From the NCBI RefSeq assembly GCF_044596045.1, contig NZ_CP138995.1:620001-684000 (forward strand): a stretch of 64,000 bases of DNA, read 5' to 3'. Under the pieces are notes generated by a model that was given only the letters and a program-made list of their open reading frames with translations, was not told the DNA's origin and ran no database searches. The position numbers and the translations under genes are program-made. Positions 1-8,687 of this stretch are shown in pieces. Within the stretch, counting starts at the first letter, position 1; each line of letters begins with the position of its first letter. This DNA is from Flagellimonas sp947499585 (GTDB lineage Bacteria; Bacteroidota; Bacteroidia; Flavobacteriales; Flavobacteriaceae).

Positions 1-24
1 AGTTTTAGTGACTTTCAACTCCAT
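1..24 (-). CDS. Start of an unidentified gene, cut by the window edge
   Basis: An ATG sits directly after the TAA stop of the flippase gene (TAA then ATG, no gap), and eight codons (MELKVTKT) stay open to the edge. The tight junction suggests the next gene of the polysaccharide operon. Eight residues are too few to name a product. Confidence 0.4.
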
Positions 25-1299
25 TTAAAGAAATTTTAATTTCTTATATCCAGATGCAGATCTATATTGCAATAATGTATGGAAGATATAATAAACAGAA
101 TAGGTTAGTGTATATAATTTTACTGAAACAACATAATCTGCCATTGTATACCCAATATAAATGGCAAAGATAGAAAAAGCCGCTCTGAATATTTGTAAAA
201 ACATATCACCCCTCTGGCTCTTGTTAAAAACAATTGTATAGGATAAAGGAGTGGATAAAAAGTTTAAAAAGATTGAAAAAGACAAATATTTTGTCATAGT
301 CCCAGCTATTAGCCATTCATCCCCGAAAACGAAAACGAACATAGTCTCACTAAAAAAAAACAAAACCAGGAATGGAACAATACCCATTAAGAACAATCTT
401 TTAAACGTTTGGACGAACAATTCCTTGCAATTACCAAACGATGCATAGTTTTCAGATGCTTTTTGTCTATATACCTCTCCTATAGCGTTTCCTATCATAG
501 TAACTGTACCGCTTGTAATTCTTTGAGAAAGCGCGTAACACCCTGCAATGGATGCGTCAAAGTATGATGTGAATAAAATCACAGGAGCATTTGAAGCTAT
601 TGCACCGGTAAAAGTAGCGAACATTAGATACCTCGGGTATTCCTTATAACGTTTTAGAAGAACTAACGATCTTTTTTTGTTGAAGTAATCGCCCTTCAAT
701 GAAGCTTTCTTATAGAGGTAAAAAATATTAAAAACTTGTCCAATAATTGTGCCCAAAATAAGCCCATTTAGTCTTGTTACAATACCTATGAGCAATGAAG
801 AAAGGGTTACTGAACTACTAGAAATTATTTTGGAAGTGCTTTTTTCCTTGTATAGTTTTTTTCTGTTCAACCAATATGATAAAGTTGAAATATTTGATAT
901 AAGAAAAACAGAAAAAGGAATAAGATATAACCACCATTTAATATCTATGTTTCCTATTAAAAGGGCTATTTTTTCATTAAAGAAGATGGCTATTAATAAT
1001 AGAATAAAACAATATGCTATTGTGAAAAAAAATGACGATACTATCAGATTTTTAGCATCTTTATCATGTTTTGGCTCAATTATCGAGAAATCATATCGCC
1101 CAGCCGCAAAAACAGCTAAAATTGCGCTCAATCCAGTATATGCCCCAAGTAGCCCAAAATCCTTCGTTGTAAATACTCTTGTTAAAACTGGACTCAAAAT
1201 CAATGGGATTACTTGAGCTATAGCAAATCCAGACACTAAGGTTACTACATTCTTAAAAAAATCTGACGAAGAAAATCCATTGATGAACTTGTTTAGCAT
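25..1299 (-). CDS. Polysaccharide flippase (Wzx / MATE-like lipopolysaccharide biosynthesis protein)
   Basis: The 424-residue protein is almost entirely hydrophobic, with about 12 predicted membrane helices, the size and layout of Wzx-type flippases that move undecaprenyl-linked sugar repeat units across the inner membrane. The N-terminal stretch (VVTLVSGFAIAQVIPLILSPVLTRVF) and an early GRYDFSI motif are characteristic of bacterial O-antigen and capsule flippases of this superfamily. It ends an operon part that also holds WbpB- and WbpD-like sugar enzymes and a Wzz-like protein, which supports surface polysaccharide export. The specific sugar polymer cannot be read from the sequence. Start is the ATG at 1299. 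Confidence 0.85.
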   Translation of the reverse strand: MLNKFINGFSSSDFFKNVVTLVSGFAIAQVIPLILSPVLTRVFTTKDFGLLGAYTGLSAILAVFAAGRYDFSIIEPKHDKDAKNLIVSSFFFTIAYCFILLLIAIFFNEKIALLIGNIDIKWWLYLIPFSVFLISNISTLSYWLNRKKLYKEKSTSKIISSSSVTLSSLLIGIVTRLNGLILGTIIGQVFNIFYLYKKASLKGDYFNKKRSLVLLKRYKEYPRYLMFATFTGAIASNAPVILFTSYFDASIAGCYALSQRITSGTVTMIGNAIGEVYRQKASENYASFGNCKELFVQTFKRLFLMGIVPFLVLFFFSETMFVFVFGDEWLIAGTMTKYLSFSIFLNFLSTPLSYTIVFNKSQRGDMFLQIFRAAFSIFAIYIGYTMADYVVSVKLYTLTYSVYYIFHTLLQYRSASGYKKLKFL

Positions 1300-1336
1300 A
1301 TTTAATTTTCCAGAATTAACTACGTAATTTGTGCTA

Positions 1337-2281
1337 TTAATATCCTTTTAAAAAGGAATGATGCTCCCCCTTTAGGCCAACGGGTGTTGTATTTCTAATA
1401 TCATGAACAATCTCAATGGCCGTTCGGGCTGCTTCCAATCCATACCCTTTCCCATTCAGAATATCTTGATACACCATGGTGTGCAAGTCAGTAAAACCTC
1501 CGCTAAATTCCAATTCCTCTCCATCAATGGTAATAGAACGGAAAGTCGTTTGCCCTTTTTCTTTAATCTCCTTCGGCAAATAGTCTGAATTAATCGATAG
1601 AAACCATTTTACCCTGGCATTTTCAAATTCCAGATATCCTGCCGCACGATCCCTTTCGTGAACATGTACAATGTTTTCTTGTACGTCTCCGAAAATCCAG
1701 GAAAGCATATCGTAGAAGTGTACTCCTATGTTCGTTGCTATTCCGCCAGATTTGCTCATATCGCCTTTCCAAGATGTTTGATACCAATGTCCTCTGGATG
1801 TTAAATAGGTTAAATCCACTTCGAATTTGGAGTCTTTCTTTGCGTTTTTAACTTTATCTCTAAGCGCTATTATGGATGGGTGCACCCTAAGTTGCAAAAT
1901 ATTATATATTTTCTTGCCTGTATTTTCTTCTACCTTTTGCAGTTTATCAATGTTCCATGGGTTCAATACCAAGGGTTTTTCGCAAATTGCATCTGCTCCA
2001 GACCTTAAGGCAAATCTGATATGTGCATCATGTAAATAGTTTGGAGAACAGATACTTACAAAATCTAAATATATTTCCTTTTCGTATTTCAACTTCTCTA
2101 TGTGTCGATCAAATCGTTCAAACTCCACAAAAAAATCTGCATTCGGAAAATGTGAGTCGATAACCCCTACACTATCGCCCTTATCATATGCTGCAAGCAA
2201 GTTGTTTTTTGTGTCTCTTATAGCTTTCATATGTCTTGGGGCTATATAACCAGCAGCACCTATTAGGGCAAAATTTTTCAT
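1337..2281 (-). CDS. Gfo/Idh/MocA-family sugar dehydrogenase, WbpB/WlbA-like
   Basis: A 314-residue NAD-dependent oxidoreductase. The N-terminus has a Rossmann nucleotide-binding loop (ALIGAAGYIAPRH), and residues near 100 read CEKPLVLNP, the EKP motif of the Gfo/Idh/MocA family. The GAAGYIAPRHMKAI start is typical of WbpB/WlbA, which oxidises the C3 hydroxyl of UDP-GlcNAcA. The next gene upstream is a WbpD-like acetyltransferase, so the two probably act in sequence in making a 2,3-diacetamido-uronic acid sugar for surface polysaccharide. The aminotransferase (WbpE) that should act between them is not in the window. Confidence 0.85.
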   Translation of the reverse strand: MKNFALIGAAGYIAPRHMKAIRDTKNNLLAAYDKGDSVGVIDSHFPNADFFVEFERFDRHIEKLKYEKEIYLDFVSICSPNYLHDAHIRFALRSGADAICEKPLVLNPWNIDKLQKVEENTGKKIYNILQLRVHPSIIALRDKVKNAKKDSKFEVDLTYLTSRGHWYQTSWKGDMSKSGGIATNIGVHFYDMLSWIFGDVQENIVHVHERDRAAGYLEFENARVKWFLSINSDYLPKEIKEKGQTTFRSITIDGEELEFSGGFTDLHTMVYQDILNGKGYGLEAARTAIEIVHDIRNTTPVGLKGEHHSFLKGY

Positions 2282-2355
2282 TTATTCAATAATTTAAAGT
2301 TCTTAATTAAAAATGGTAGTGGGCAGAGTGCATTCTCTAAATTAAAAGCAGCCTT

Positions 2356-2955
2356 TTACTCTATTTTTTTTACCTTACCCTTTTCCAACTTATATTTCTG
2401 ATTACTTTCTGGACATATTGCTTCATTGTTCTTTCCAAATTCCAACCTATGCCCAAACTCTCCTACCCAACCTATTTGCTTGGCTGGATTGCCAACGACT
2501 AAAGCATAGTCCATAACACTCTTTGTAACAACAGCTCCAGCTCCAATCAACGCAAATCTTCCTATATCGTTACCGCAAACAATTGTAGCATTGGCACCAA
2601 TAGTAGCTCCCTTTTTAACCGTTGTTTTTGAGTATTGCCCTCTTCTATTAATTGCGCTTCTTGGGTTTACAACATTGGTAAACACCATTGAAGGGCCCAA
2701 AAAGACGTCATCTTCACAAGTGACTCCAGTATATATGGATACGTTGTTCTGTACTTTTACATTATTTCCCAAAACAACCTCAGGAGAGATGACCACATTT
2801 TGTCCAATATTACAATTAAGTCCTATCGTGGAGTTAGGCATTATATGAGAAAAATGCCAAATCTTAGTTCCAAAGCCAATTGAACATTCTTTATCTATGA
2901 CCGCCGTTTCATGGGAAAAAAAATCGTTGTCTTTGTTTTCTGACGTTGTCTTCAT
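2356..2955 (-). CDS. Hexapeptide-repeat N-acetyltransferase, WbpD/WlbB-like
   Basis: A 199-residue left-handed beta-helix protein: from about residue 15 to 150 it carries repeating [LIV]-G-x4 hexapeptides (for example IGLNCNIGQNVVISPEVVLGNNVKVQ). The order HETAVID, then IWHFSHIM, and later RSAINRRGQY is characteristic of WbpD/WlbB, which acetylates the 3-amino group of UDP-2-acetamido-3-amino uronic acid. It lies between the Wzz-like gene (30 bp upstream) and the WbpB-like dehydrogenase (74 bp downstream) on the same strand, fitting a shared nucleotide-sugar pathway. Confidence 0.87.
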   Translation of the reverse strand: MKTTSENKDNDFFSHETAVIDKECSIGFGTKIWHFSHIMPNSTIGLNCNIGQNVVISPEVVLGNNVKVQNNVSIYTGVTCEDDVFLGPSMVFTNVVNPRSAINRRGQYSKTTVKKGATIGANATIVCGNDIGRFALIGAGAVVTKSVMDYALVVGNPAKQIGWVGEFGHRLEFGKNNEAICPESNQKYKLEKGKVKKIE

Positions 2956-2985
2956 ATTGATTTAAGCCTTCGAGTATGGGTTAAA

Positions 2986-3984
2986 TTACTCCTTGTGCAC
3001 TAGTTGAAACGCCTTCCTGTTCATGTACTTGATGGCAGAAAACACAAAAAACAACCCAACTAAAGACAATGGTATTAAAACCGTTCCCTTTGCAAAAAAG
3101 ACTTTCTTTACCTGCTGGGCGTTTCCAAAATTAACAATGTTAATTGCTTCTCTTTGCTCTTTAACTTCAATTTTCTTTCTTTCTATGCTCTGAATAAGTT
3201 GGTTCTTTAAACTAAAAAGGCCCGTGACATTAATCTTTTCAGTATTGTCCATAACAATTCGTCCATCAATGGTTTGGCTACTTTGGTTATTGAAGCTCTG
3301 GGAGTAAATAGAAATCAATTCATCAATTTGTTTGATAAATGTTTCATTTCTTTTGATCCTTTCTAATGCATTTTGATTAGAAGTGATTGCCAATTCCTTA
3401 AAATACCCATTTGAGTTTATGTATTCCATAACCTTTTGAGCAAACAATTTGCCTTCAGATGGGTTTTTGAACAAAAAAGTAATTCTATGGTTTAATGTGG
3501 TCTTATTTGAAAGCTCAGATTTGATCACATCCAAAAACTCTTCATTGGTTTGAAATTTCTCCAAGAGTTCAAGATACTCCAAATTCCCTTCCTTGTTTTT
3601 CTCATCTTCTATAGGTTCAACAGTAATCTTAAATTCTCCTAAATTGGTAACATCAATACCAATATTCTTAAAAAAGACCGAATTCTTAGCTCTTATATTA
3701 CTTTCTACCTCCGCAACAACATCATATAAATAGTTCTTGCTTTCCAAATTAGGTTTGACAATTACCTCAATTTTCATCTTGTTTCTGGAAATCTGGTTAA
3801 GCCCATATCCAAGACCCACGCCCACAACAACAAGGATTCCCAATATTATGGCGTGCTTTTTTAAGTAAAGAAACAACCTCAAAAAAGCTATTCCAATTTT
3901 GTTAAACCCCCTGCCTATCATTTGAAACAGTTGCCCCAAATCTATCTCATCAGAAGTGCCGTTATTTACTGGTTGGTCTGCCAT
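2986..3984 (-). CDS. Wzz-like chain-length determinant (polysaccharide co-polymerase)
   Basis: A 332-residue protein with a short cytoplasmic N-terminus, a membrane helix near residues 45-65 (HAIILGILVVVGVGLGYGL), a long periplasmic, largely helical middle and a second helix near residues 300-320. This two-helix hairpin is the layout of Wzz-type co-polymerases that set polysaccharide chain length. No C-terminal tyrosine-kinase domain is present. It starts one base after the stop of the upstream 562-residue gene (TAA-A-ATG), so the two are almost certainly co-translated. Confidence 0.75.
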   Translation of the reverse strand: MADQPVNNGTSDEIDLGQLFQMIGRGFNKIGIAFLRLFLYLKKHAIILGILVVVGVGLGYGLNQISRNKMKIEVIVKPNLESKNYLYDVVAEVESNIRAKNSVFFKNIGIDVTNLGEFKITVEPIEDEKNKEGNLEYLELLEKFQTNEEFLDVIKSELSNKTTLNHRITFLFKNPSEGKLFAQKVMEYINSNGYFKELAITSNQNALERIKRNETFIKQIDELISIYSQSFNNQSSQTIDGRIVMDNTEKINVTGLFSLKNQLIQSIERKKIEVKEQREAINIVNFGNAQQVKKVFFAKGTVLIPLSLVGLFFVFSAIKYMNRKAFQLVHKE

Positions 3985-3985
3985 T

Positions 3986-5674
3986 TTATGAATTGAATAT
4001 TTGTTTTAAAATCCTGTCCGTAATTAAATATGTCGGTTTTACACCTGTTGTTCCCAATCCTCCAGAAGCTAACGTACTTCCAGTCTCCAATGGGTTATCA
4101 GAGGCATAATACGCATACCTCACTTTCACATCTTTGTTAATGCTTTTTCTAATTTTTGAAGCTGATTGAACTGCTTTTTGGTAGTGTACGCCTTCCATTT
4201 CCAGTCCAATTACATTCCATGTGGATTCATGAAAAAATCGAAGAATGTCCTTGTTTTGAAGTGATGTTCCTAAAACGGTTACCATTGTTCCTTCTAATAC
4301 CTTTAACCCATGCCCTTCAAAGTCCGAGGCACATAATTCATTTTTAAAGGGGTAATTATCCGCAGTACCTTCAAAAATATGTGCAGAAGGAATCATTAAA
4401 TCTCCTTTGCCTCCTTCCAAAATTCCTGCTTTGCCCATTACGGATATGGAATCCACATTTAAAAATTTCTTTTGAACTTCTCCCTCCATTGGCTTTAAAA
4501 GTTCATCTATAGTTTCATAAGCCTGCTCTCCAAATGCATAATCCATAACAAAGATAACGGGTTTTTCATCGTCAGAAATGTCACTTGGGAAATCATAGCA
4601 ACAGGTATTCTTTCCAAATTTAGCCGAATCAAAAATCTGTACATCAATATTTGCCCCAGATTCGTCATCAATAAAAATCATCCCATTCTTTTCTCCAACT
4701 TCCATGACTTTTTTTCTAAGTCCCTTGTTTTTTGAAGAACTCAACGCCTCATAAATATCCAAAGACTTTGTGTCTGGAAATTCTTTTGCCAAAACTTTCT
4801 TTGCAAATAGAGAGTTCATAACACTGTGCATATTAGCACTTATTATATGGATGGGCCTGTCCAACAATTTGTGATTGCCCAGTGTTTGTTTGATCAAGGC
4901 CGCCCAGCGCTCGCCATGAATGTGATGACCCAACCTTTCCCGAAGCAATGGGCTAAATGTAATTGTACGTTTATTACCCGTTGTTTCTTCTTCTATAGCT
5001 AACTTGCCCAACCAAAAAATGATGTTTAAAAAGCGATCTGGTTGCGTTAATGTGCTTAGCTTATTTTTAATTTCTACAACTTCCTCAAAAGTTCTTCCAA
5101 GAATATTTGCAACATGTATGAGTGCAACTTCACGCTCAGCTTCACTCTTTTCTTCACTTTGAACAAAATTGACCAGCTTATCCCAATCCCTTATTGTGGC
5201 AGTTCCGTCCTCTACCAAAACACGTTCGCATATCTTTCCAGATTCTATGAACAAAAAAGTAAGGTGGGTAAGAATATCATAGATGTCACTTCTCCCTCGG
5301 GTTATCTCAATATTCATTTGTTCATCGTCAATCCGATAACAATTTCTTCTTCGTTTTGGAGGTACAATTGCTTTTAGATGGGATTTGGAAAAGCCTTCAT
5401 CAGAGGTTAGATTGATAAATCGACACTCTTCAATACCTTCAGGCAATCTTTCCAAGACATAAATAAGCCCATCAAGCTCTGCTTTTTCCTCTGCCACAGA
5501 TCCGTAAATTTCTGGTCTTAGCAAAAGCAGTGCAGTACGTAGAGCATTTCCTGATACTCCTGAAGGTTTGTAAAATCCACGATTAAGCAAATGACGCATG
5601 GTAATATATAAGCGCTCAATTGCATTGGTAGATTCTTGTGCTCTTGTAGTTTGTTTTACTTCGGTTGCCATCAT
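3986..5674 (-). CDS. Uncharacterised Bacteroidetes protein with nucleoside-phosphorylase-like C-terminal half (possibly DUF6909)
   Basis: A 562-residue soluble protein. I do not recognise a proven function; from memory it resembles proteins labelled DUF6909. The N-terminal half is helical. The C-terminal part has a glycine-rich GKAGILEGGKGDLMIPSAH segment and later GLEMEGVHY; a KGDLMIP-like loop followed by an EMEG motif recalls the substrate-binding region of purine nucleoside phosphorylase and AMP nucleosidase folds. That link is inference. The reading frame also opens with a TTG at 5686, but the double ATG at 5674/5671 (MMATEVKQ) is the likelier start. It lies between the GH3-like gene (54 bp) and the Wzz-like gene (1 bp). 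Confidence 0.6.
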   Translation of the reverse strand: MMATEVKQTTRAQESTNAIERLYITMRHLLNRGFYKPSGVSGNALRTALLLLRPEIYGSVAEEKAELDGLIYVLERLPEGIEECRFINLTSDEGFSKSHLKAIVPPKRRRNCYRIDDEQMNIEITRGRSDIYDILTHLTFLFIESGKICERVLVEDGTATIRDWDKLVNFVQSEEKSEAEREVALIHVANILGRTFEEVVEIKNKLSTLTQPDRFLNIIFWLGKLAIEEETTGNKRTITFSPLLRERLGHHIHGERWAALIKQTLGNHKLLDRPIHIISANMHSVMNSLFAKKVLAKEFPDTKSLDIYEALSSSKNKGLRKKVMEVGEKNGMIFIDDESGANIDVQIFDSAKFGKNTCCYDFPSDISDDEKPVIFVMDYAFGEQAYETIDELLKPMEGEVQKKFLNVDSISVMGKAGILEGGKGDLMIPSAHIFEGTADNYPFKNELCASDFEGHGLKVLEGTMVTVLGTSLQNKDILRFFHESTWNVIGLEMEGVHYQKAVQSASKIRKSINKDVKVRYAYYASDNPLETGSTLASGGLGTTGVKPTYLITDRILKQIFNS

Positions 5675-5728
5675 ACGTTCTGGCAAAAATACATGAAATC
5701 CTACTAAAGAAGAACTGTTGGTTGTTAT

Positions 5729-7225
5729 CTAAATCTGAAATGCGGTCAACCCCTCTGCTACTTTCCTGTCATTAGATAATCTTTGTACTTTATTCTGTCC
5801 TCCCAATTTCCCAATAGTTCTCATATATCCTTGGAAGCCTCCAGGTTTTATGCGGGTGATTTTTAGTGGTTGCAAGATGTTTCCTTCCAGTAAATCCAAA
5901 TAGTAGCTGTTTTGTTTTTGCATACTTTCCTCTATAAGTCTGGAAAATTTAGAAAGGTCCGAAGGAATTCTTTCAAATTCTATGAACCATTCATGATAGG
6001 GCAGCTGCCCGTTTTCTGGCGAAGTTTGTGGAGCAACTGTAAATTCATTCACCAACGCGTCCGTTTGCTCTATAGCTATTTTTACAGCCTCTTCAACCTC
6101 TTTTGCAATAACGTGCTCCCCAAAGGCCGATATAAAATGCTTGATTCTTCCCGAAACAACTACTCTATATGGTTTTGATGAAATAAACCGAATGGTATCC
6201 CCAAGGTTGTATGCCCATAATCCGGCATCTGTGGAGATAATCATGACATAGTCTATATTTGGCTCAACCTCAGCTATAGTTAATCGTTTTGGGTTTTCAT
6301 TAAAAAATTCATCCGCCTTTATAAACTCATAGAAAATACCTGAATTTAAAAGTAACAGCATTCCTTCCTCTTTTTGAGAGTCTTGGTAGGCAAAGAACCC
6401 TTCGCTTGCCGGAAAAAGTTCAATACTATCTACCTTTCTGCCTATCAGGTTTTCGAATTTGGCTCTATAAGGCTCATAATTTACTCCTCCATAGATAAAT
6501 AGCTGGAAATTTCTAAAGAGCTCTCCAACCTTTATACCGGATATGGTATTAAGTTTTTCAAAATACATCTGGACCCAAGATGGTATTCCTGCAATTACGG
6601 TCATATCCTCATTTTTGGTCTCCTCAACTATCTTCTCTACCTTGGTTTCCCAATCTTCAATACAATTGGTTTCCCAACTTGGCAATCTGTTTTTTTGTAA
6701 ATAGTTAGGCACATAATGTGCAGAAATACCGGAAAGGCGTCCTAATTTAATACCTCCTTTTTCTTCCAAAACTGGACTTCCCTGAAGAAATATCATCTTT
6801 CCATCTACAAAATCAGCCTTGCCAGTCTCATGAATGTACGTTAAGATTGCATTTCTGGAAGCTTCTACTTGGTGTCTAATAGATTCTTTGGTGATAGGTA
6901 TATATTTCGCTCCAGAGGTAGTGCCAGATGTTTTGGCAAAATAAATGGGCCTTTCTGGCCATAGAACATTGCTATTCCCTTCAATTATCTTTTCTACATA
7001 ATCTTTTAACTCCTCGTAATCTCTAACTGGAACTTTTTCCACAAAATCGGCGTGTGTTTTAATCTTGTCAAAACCGTGGTCTTTGCCAAATTCGGTCTGT
7101 TTTGCAGCAGAAATAAGATGTTTAAAAGTTTTTTGTTGCGCCTGTATGGGGTCGTTTGCCCATTTAGCTGTTTTCCTAACAATGTTTTTAGCAAAAAGTT
7201 TTGCTGCAAAGGACTTTAAGGACAT
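5729..7225 (-). CDS. GH3 auxin-responsive promoter family protein (acyl-adenylate-forming enzyme)
   Basis: A 498-residue member of the GH3 branch of the ANL adenylating superfamily. The ATP/AMP loop YFAKTSGTTSGAKYIPIT lies near residues 96-113, and later IYGGVNYEPYRAKF and ELFPASEGFFAYQ match GH3 signature regions. Plant GH3 enzymes join acyl acids such as auxin to amino acids; the substrate of bacterial homologues is unknown. The ATG abuts the stop of the M23 peptidase gene (TAAATG), so the two are translationally coupled. The full family length is present. Confidence 0.88.
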   Translation of the reverse strand: MSLKSFAAKLFAKNIVRKTAKWANDPIQAQQKTFKHLISAAKQTEFGKDHGFDKIKTHADFVEKVPVRDYEELKDYVEKIIEGNSNVLWPERPIYFAKTSGTTSGAKYIPITKESIRHQVEASRNAILTYIHETGKADFVDGKMIFLQGSPVLEEKGGIKLGRLSGISAHYVPNYLQKNRLPSWETNCIEDWETKVEKIVEETKNEDMTVIAGIPSWVQMYFEKLNTISGIKVGELFRNFQLFIYGGVNYEPYRAKFENLIGRKVDSIELFPASEGFFAYQDSQKEEGMLLLLNSGIFYEFIKADEFFNENPKRLTIAEVEPNIDYVMIISTDAGLWAYNLGDTIRFISSKPYRVVVSGRIKHFISAFGEHVIAKEVEEAVKIAIEQTDALVNEFTVAPQTSPENGQLPYHEWFIEFERIPSDLSKFSRLIEESMQKQNSYYLDLLEGNILQPLKITRIKPGGFQGYMRTIGKLGGQNKVQRLSNDRKVAEGLTAFQI

Positions 7226-8095
7226 TTATTTAAAATCAATGTAATTCAAAGGGTTTACAGGTTTTCCATTGTTCCAAAGTTCAAAATGCAAATGTGGCCC
7301 TGTAGTTAACTCTCCAGTATTCCCAATTGAGGCAATAACCTCGCCCGCTCTTACCAAATCTCCCTGCGATTTGCTCAAAGAGCCATTATGCTTGTAAACA
7401 GAAGTAAGATTGTCTTGGTGTTCAATAATGATAACGTACCCTGTTTCTGCCGTCCATTCCGAAAAAAGAACAGTTCCGTCAGCAATAGATTTCACAGGGG
7501 TTTCCTTGGGTGCAACAACATCCACAGCATAGTGTTTGGACTTAGCATCAAAGGGTTGGGACAGTGTTCCGCTAACTGGCGAAAACAACAAGCTGCCAAC
7601 GTTTTCTATATTTCGTTCAAAAAGATTGTATTTGTCTTCCAGATCCACTTCTTCTCTTAAAAGTAAGTCTTCACGGATAGGTGTCAAGTCAACCGTGGAA
7701 GGGTCAAGTTTGTATTTTTCAAAAAGCGAGTCCCTATTAACCTCATTATTTTCAATATCCCCTCTTAAAACAAGACGAACATTGTCTAAATACCTATTGG
7801 TATAATTTAAAACCGTGACTAGCGAATCCGTTTTATACGTAAGTTCTGTGGCTTGCCTTTTTAATCTTGTAGATGAATATCCAGGTATATATTCCCTTAA
7901 AGGCGAAAAAGCTATAATAAGTGTGGTAAGGCCAATTAAAACAATAATGAACAGCGTTCCTGTTACAAATACATTGAGTCTGCTCAGTTTAAAAGAAATC
8001 TTTTCCTCAAAGGTGTTTTCGTTCAATATCACCAGCCGATACTTGTGCAGCAGCTTGCGTTTGATCTCTTTTCTTTTCTTCTTATCCTTTGCCAT
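7226..8095 (-). CDS. M23-family peptidoglycan metallopeptidase, membrane-anchored
   Basis: A 289-residue protein with a basic N-terminus, one membrane helix near residues 43-65, a coiled periplasmic linker and a C-terminal LytM/M23 domain. The zinc ligands are visible as H188-x3-D192 (HYAVD) and the HLH triad at 268-270 (GPHLHFELW), so the enzyme should be catalytically active on peptide cross-links. The frame can be read from a TTG at 8104, but ATG 8095 (MAKDKKKR) is preferred. A TATCTTTG box ends only 6 bp upstream of that ATG. It heads the minus-strand run toward the polysaccharide genes. Confidence 0.88.
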   Translation of the reverse strand: MAKDKKKRKEIKRKLLHKYRLVILNENTFEEKISFKLSRLNVFVTGTLFIIVLIGLTTLIIAFSPLREYIPGYSSTRLKRQATELTYKTDSLVTVLNYTNRYLDNVRLVLRGDIENNEVNRDSLFEKYKLDPSTVDLTPIREDLLLREEVDLEDKYNLFERNIENVGSLLFSPVSGTLSQPFDAKSKHYAVDVVAPKETPVKSIADGTVLFSEWTAETGYVIIIEHQDNLTSVYKHNGSLSKSQGDLVRAGEVIASIGNTGELTTGPHLHFELWNNGKPVNPLNYIDFK

Positions 8096-8101
8096 AATGA
8101 A

Positions 8102-8109
8102 CAAAGATA
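8102..8109 (-). promoter_or_regulatory. -7 box TATCTTTG of the M23 peptidase operon
   Basis: The minus strand reads TATCTTTG, an exact match to the Bacteroidetes -7 consensus TAnnTTTG. I see no TTTG at the usual 19-bp spacing upstream. The box ends 6 bp before the ATG at 8095, so the transcript would have almost no leader. Confidence 0.5.
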
Positions 8110-8263
8110 ACCTTAGATTTTAATTTAGTTGTTAAGCTTTTTAAAATGTGTATGAGTATTGCAAAAGCTTAATAAACAATTTGAGGTGCTAATTTTCGTT
8201 AATTGAACAGAGCCTTAAGGTTCTTTTTAGTAATTTTACTTTTCATTTAAAGGCGTTGACGTT

Positions 8264-8458
8264 ATGATTGCTCAAACTATTTTTCTTGGTATGCTAGGCC
8301 CTTGGCAAATTGTACTTATCGTACTAGTTGTTCTTTTACTCTTTGGAGGTAAAAAAATTCCAGAACTTATGCGAGGACTGGGCAGTGGTATAAAAGAATT
8401 TAAAGATGCTTCAAAAGAAGACGAAAAACTAGAGGGCGGTAAAGAATCGGACTCTTAA
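8264..8458 (+). CDS. tatA: Twin-arginine translocase subunit TatA/TatE
   Basis: A 64-residue protein with one N-terminal membrane helix (residues 12-27, PWQIVLIVLVVLLLFG), the FGGKKIPEL hinge, then an amphipathic helix (MRGLGSGIKEFKDA) and a charged tail. This is the complete TatA architecture; TatA oligomers form the passage for folded proteins in the Tat pathway. It is transcribed divergently from the M23 peptidase gene and stands without tatC here, as is common in this phylum. Confidence 0.92.
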   Translation: MIAQTIFLGMLGPWQIVLIVLVVLLLFGGKKIPELMRGLGSGIKEFKDASKEDEKLEGGKESDS

Positions 8459-8582
8459 TTCTATTGTATTATACAGGTTTTTCCTACTCACAAAAACCCC
8501 GCATCCAAAGGGTTTGTCGATGAAGAACCACATTTTTGCTGCATACACGTTACAAATTCTCTCTTTCACAACAAAAAGTTAT

Positions 8583-8614
8583 AAACGCTACAACCATATT
8601 CTATTTTAGCGTTT
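8583..8614 (+). other. Inverted repeat upstream of the OmpA/PD40 gene
   Basis: AAACGCTA at 8583-8590 is matched by TAGCGTTT at 8607-8614, an exact 8-bp inverted repeat around a 16-bp spacer, in the 222-bp gap between tatA and the OmpA-type gene. It could be an operator or an RNA hairpin; there is no T-run, so it is not a good terminator. Nothing else is clear in this gap. Confidence 0.35.
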
Positions 8615-8687
8615 GAAACTGGTGTTATGCTTTTTGGTATAATACCCAATCAATCACCTGACGATAATTTATTCAGACGGAGTGATT

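Noticed and set aside
8522..8608. 29-codon frame upstream of the OmpA/PD40 gene
   Set aside because: No hydrophobic or conserved features and no promoter; length is within chance.
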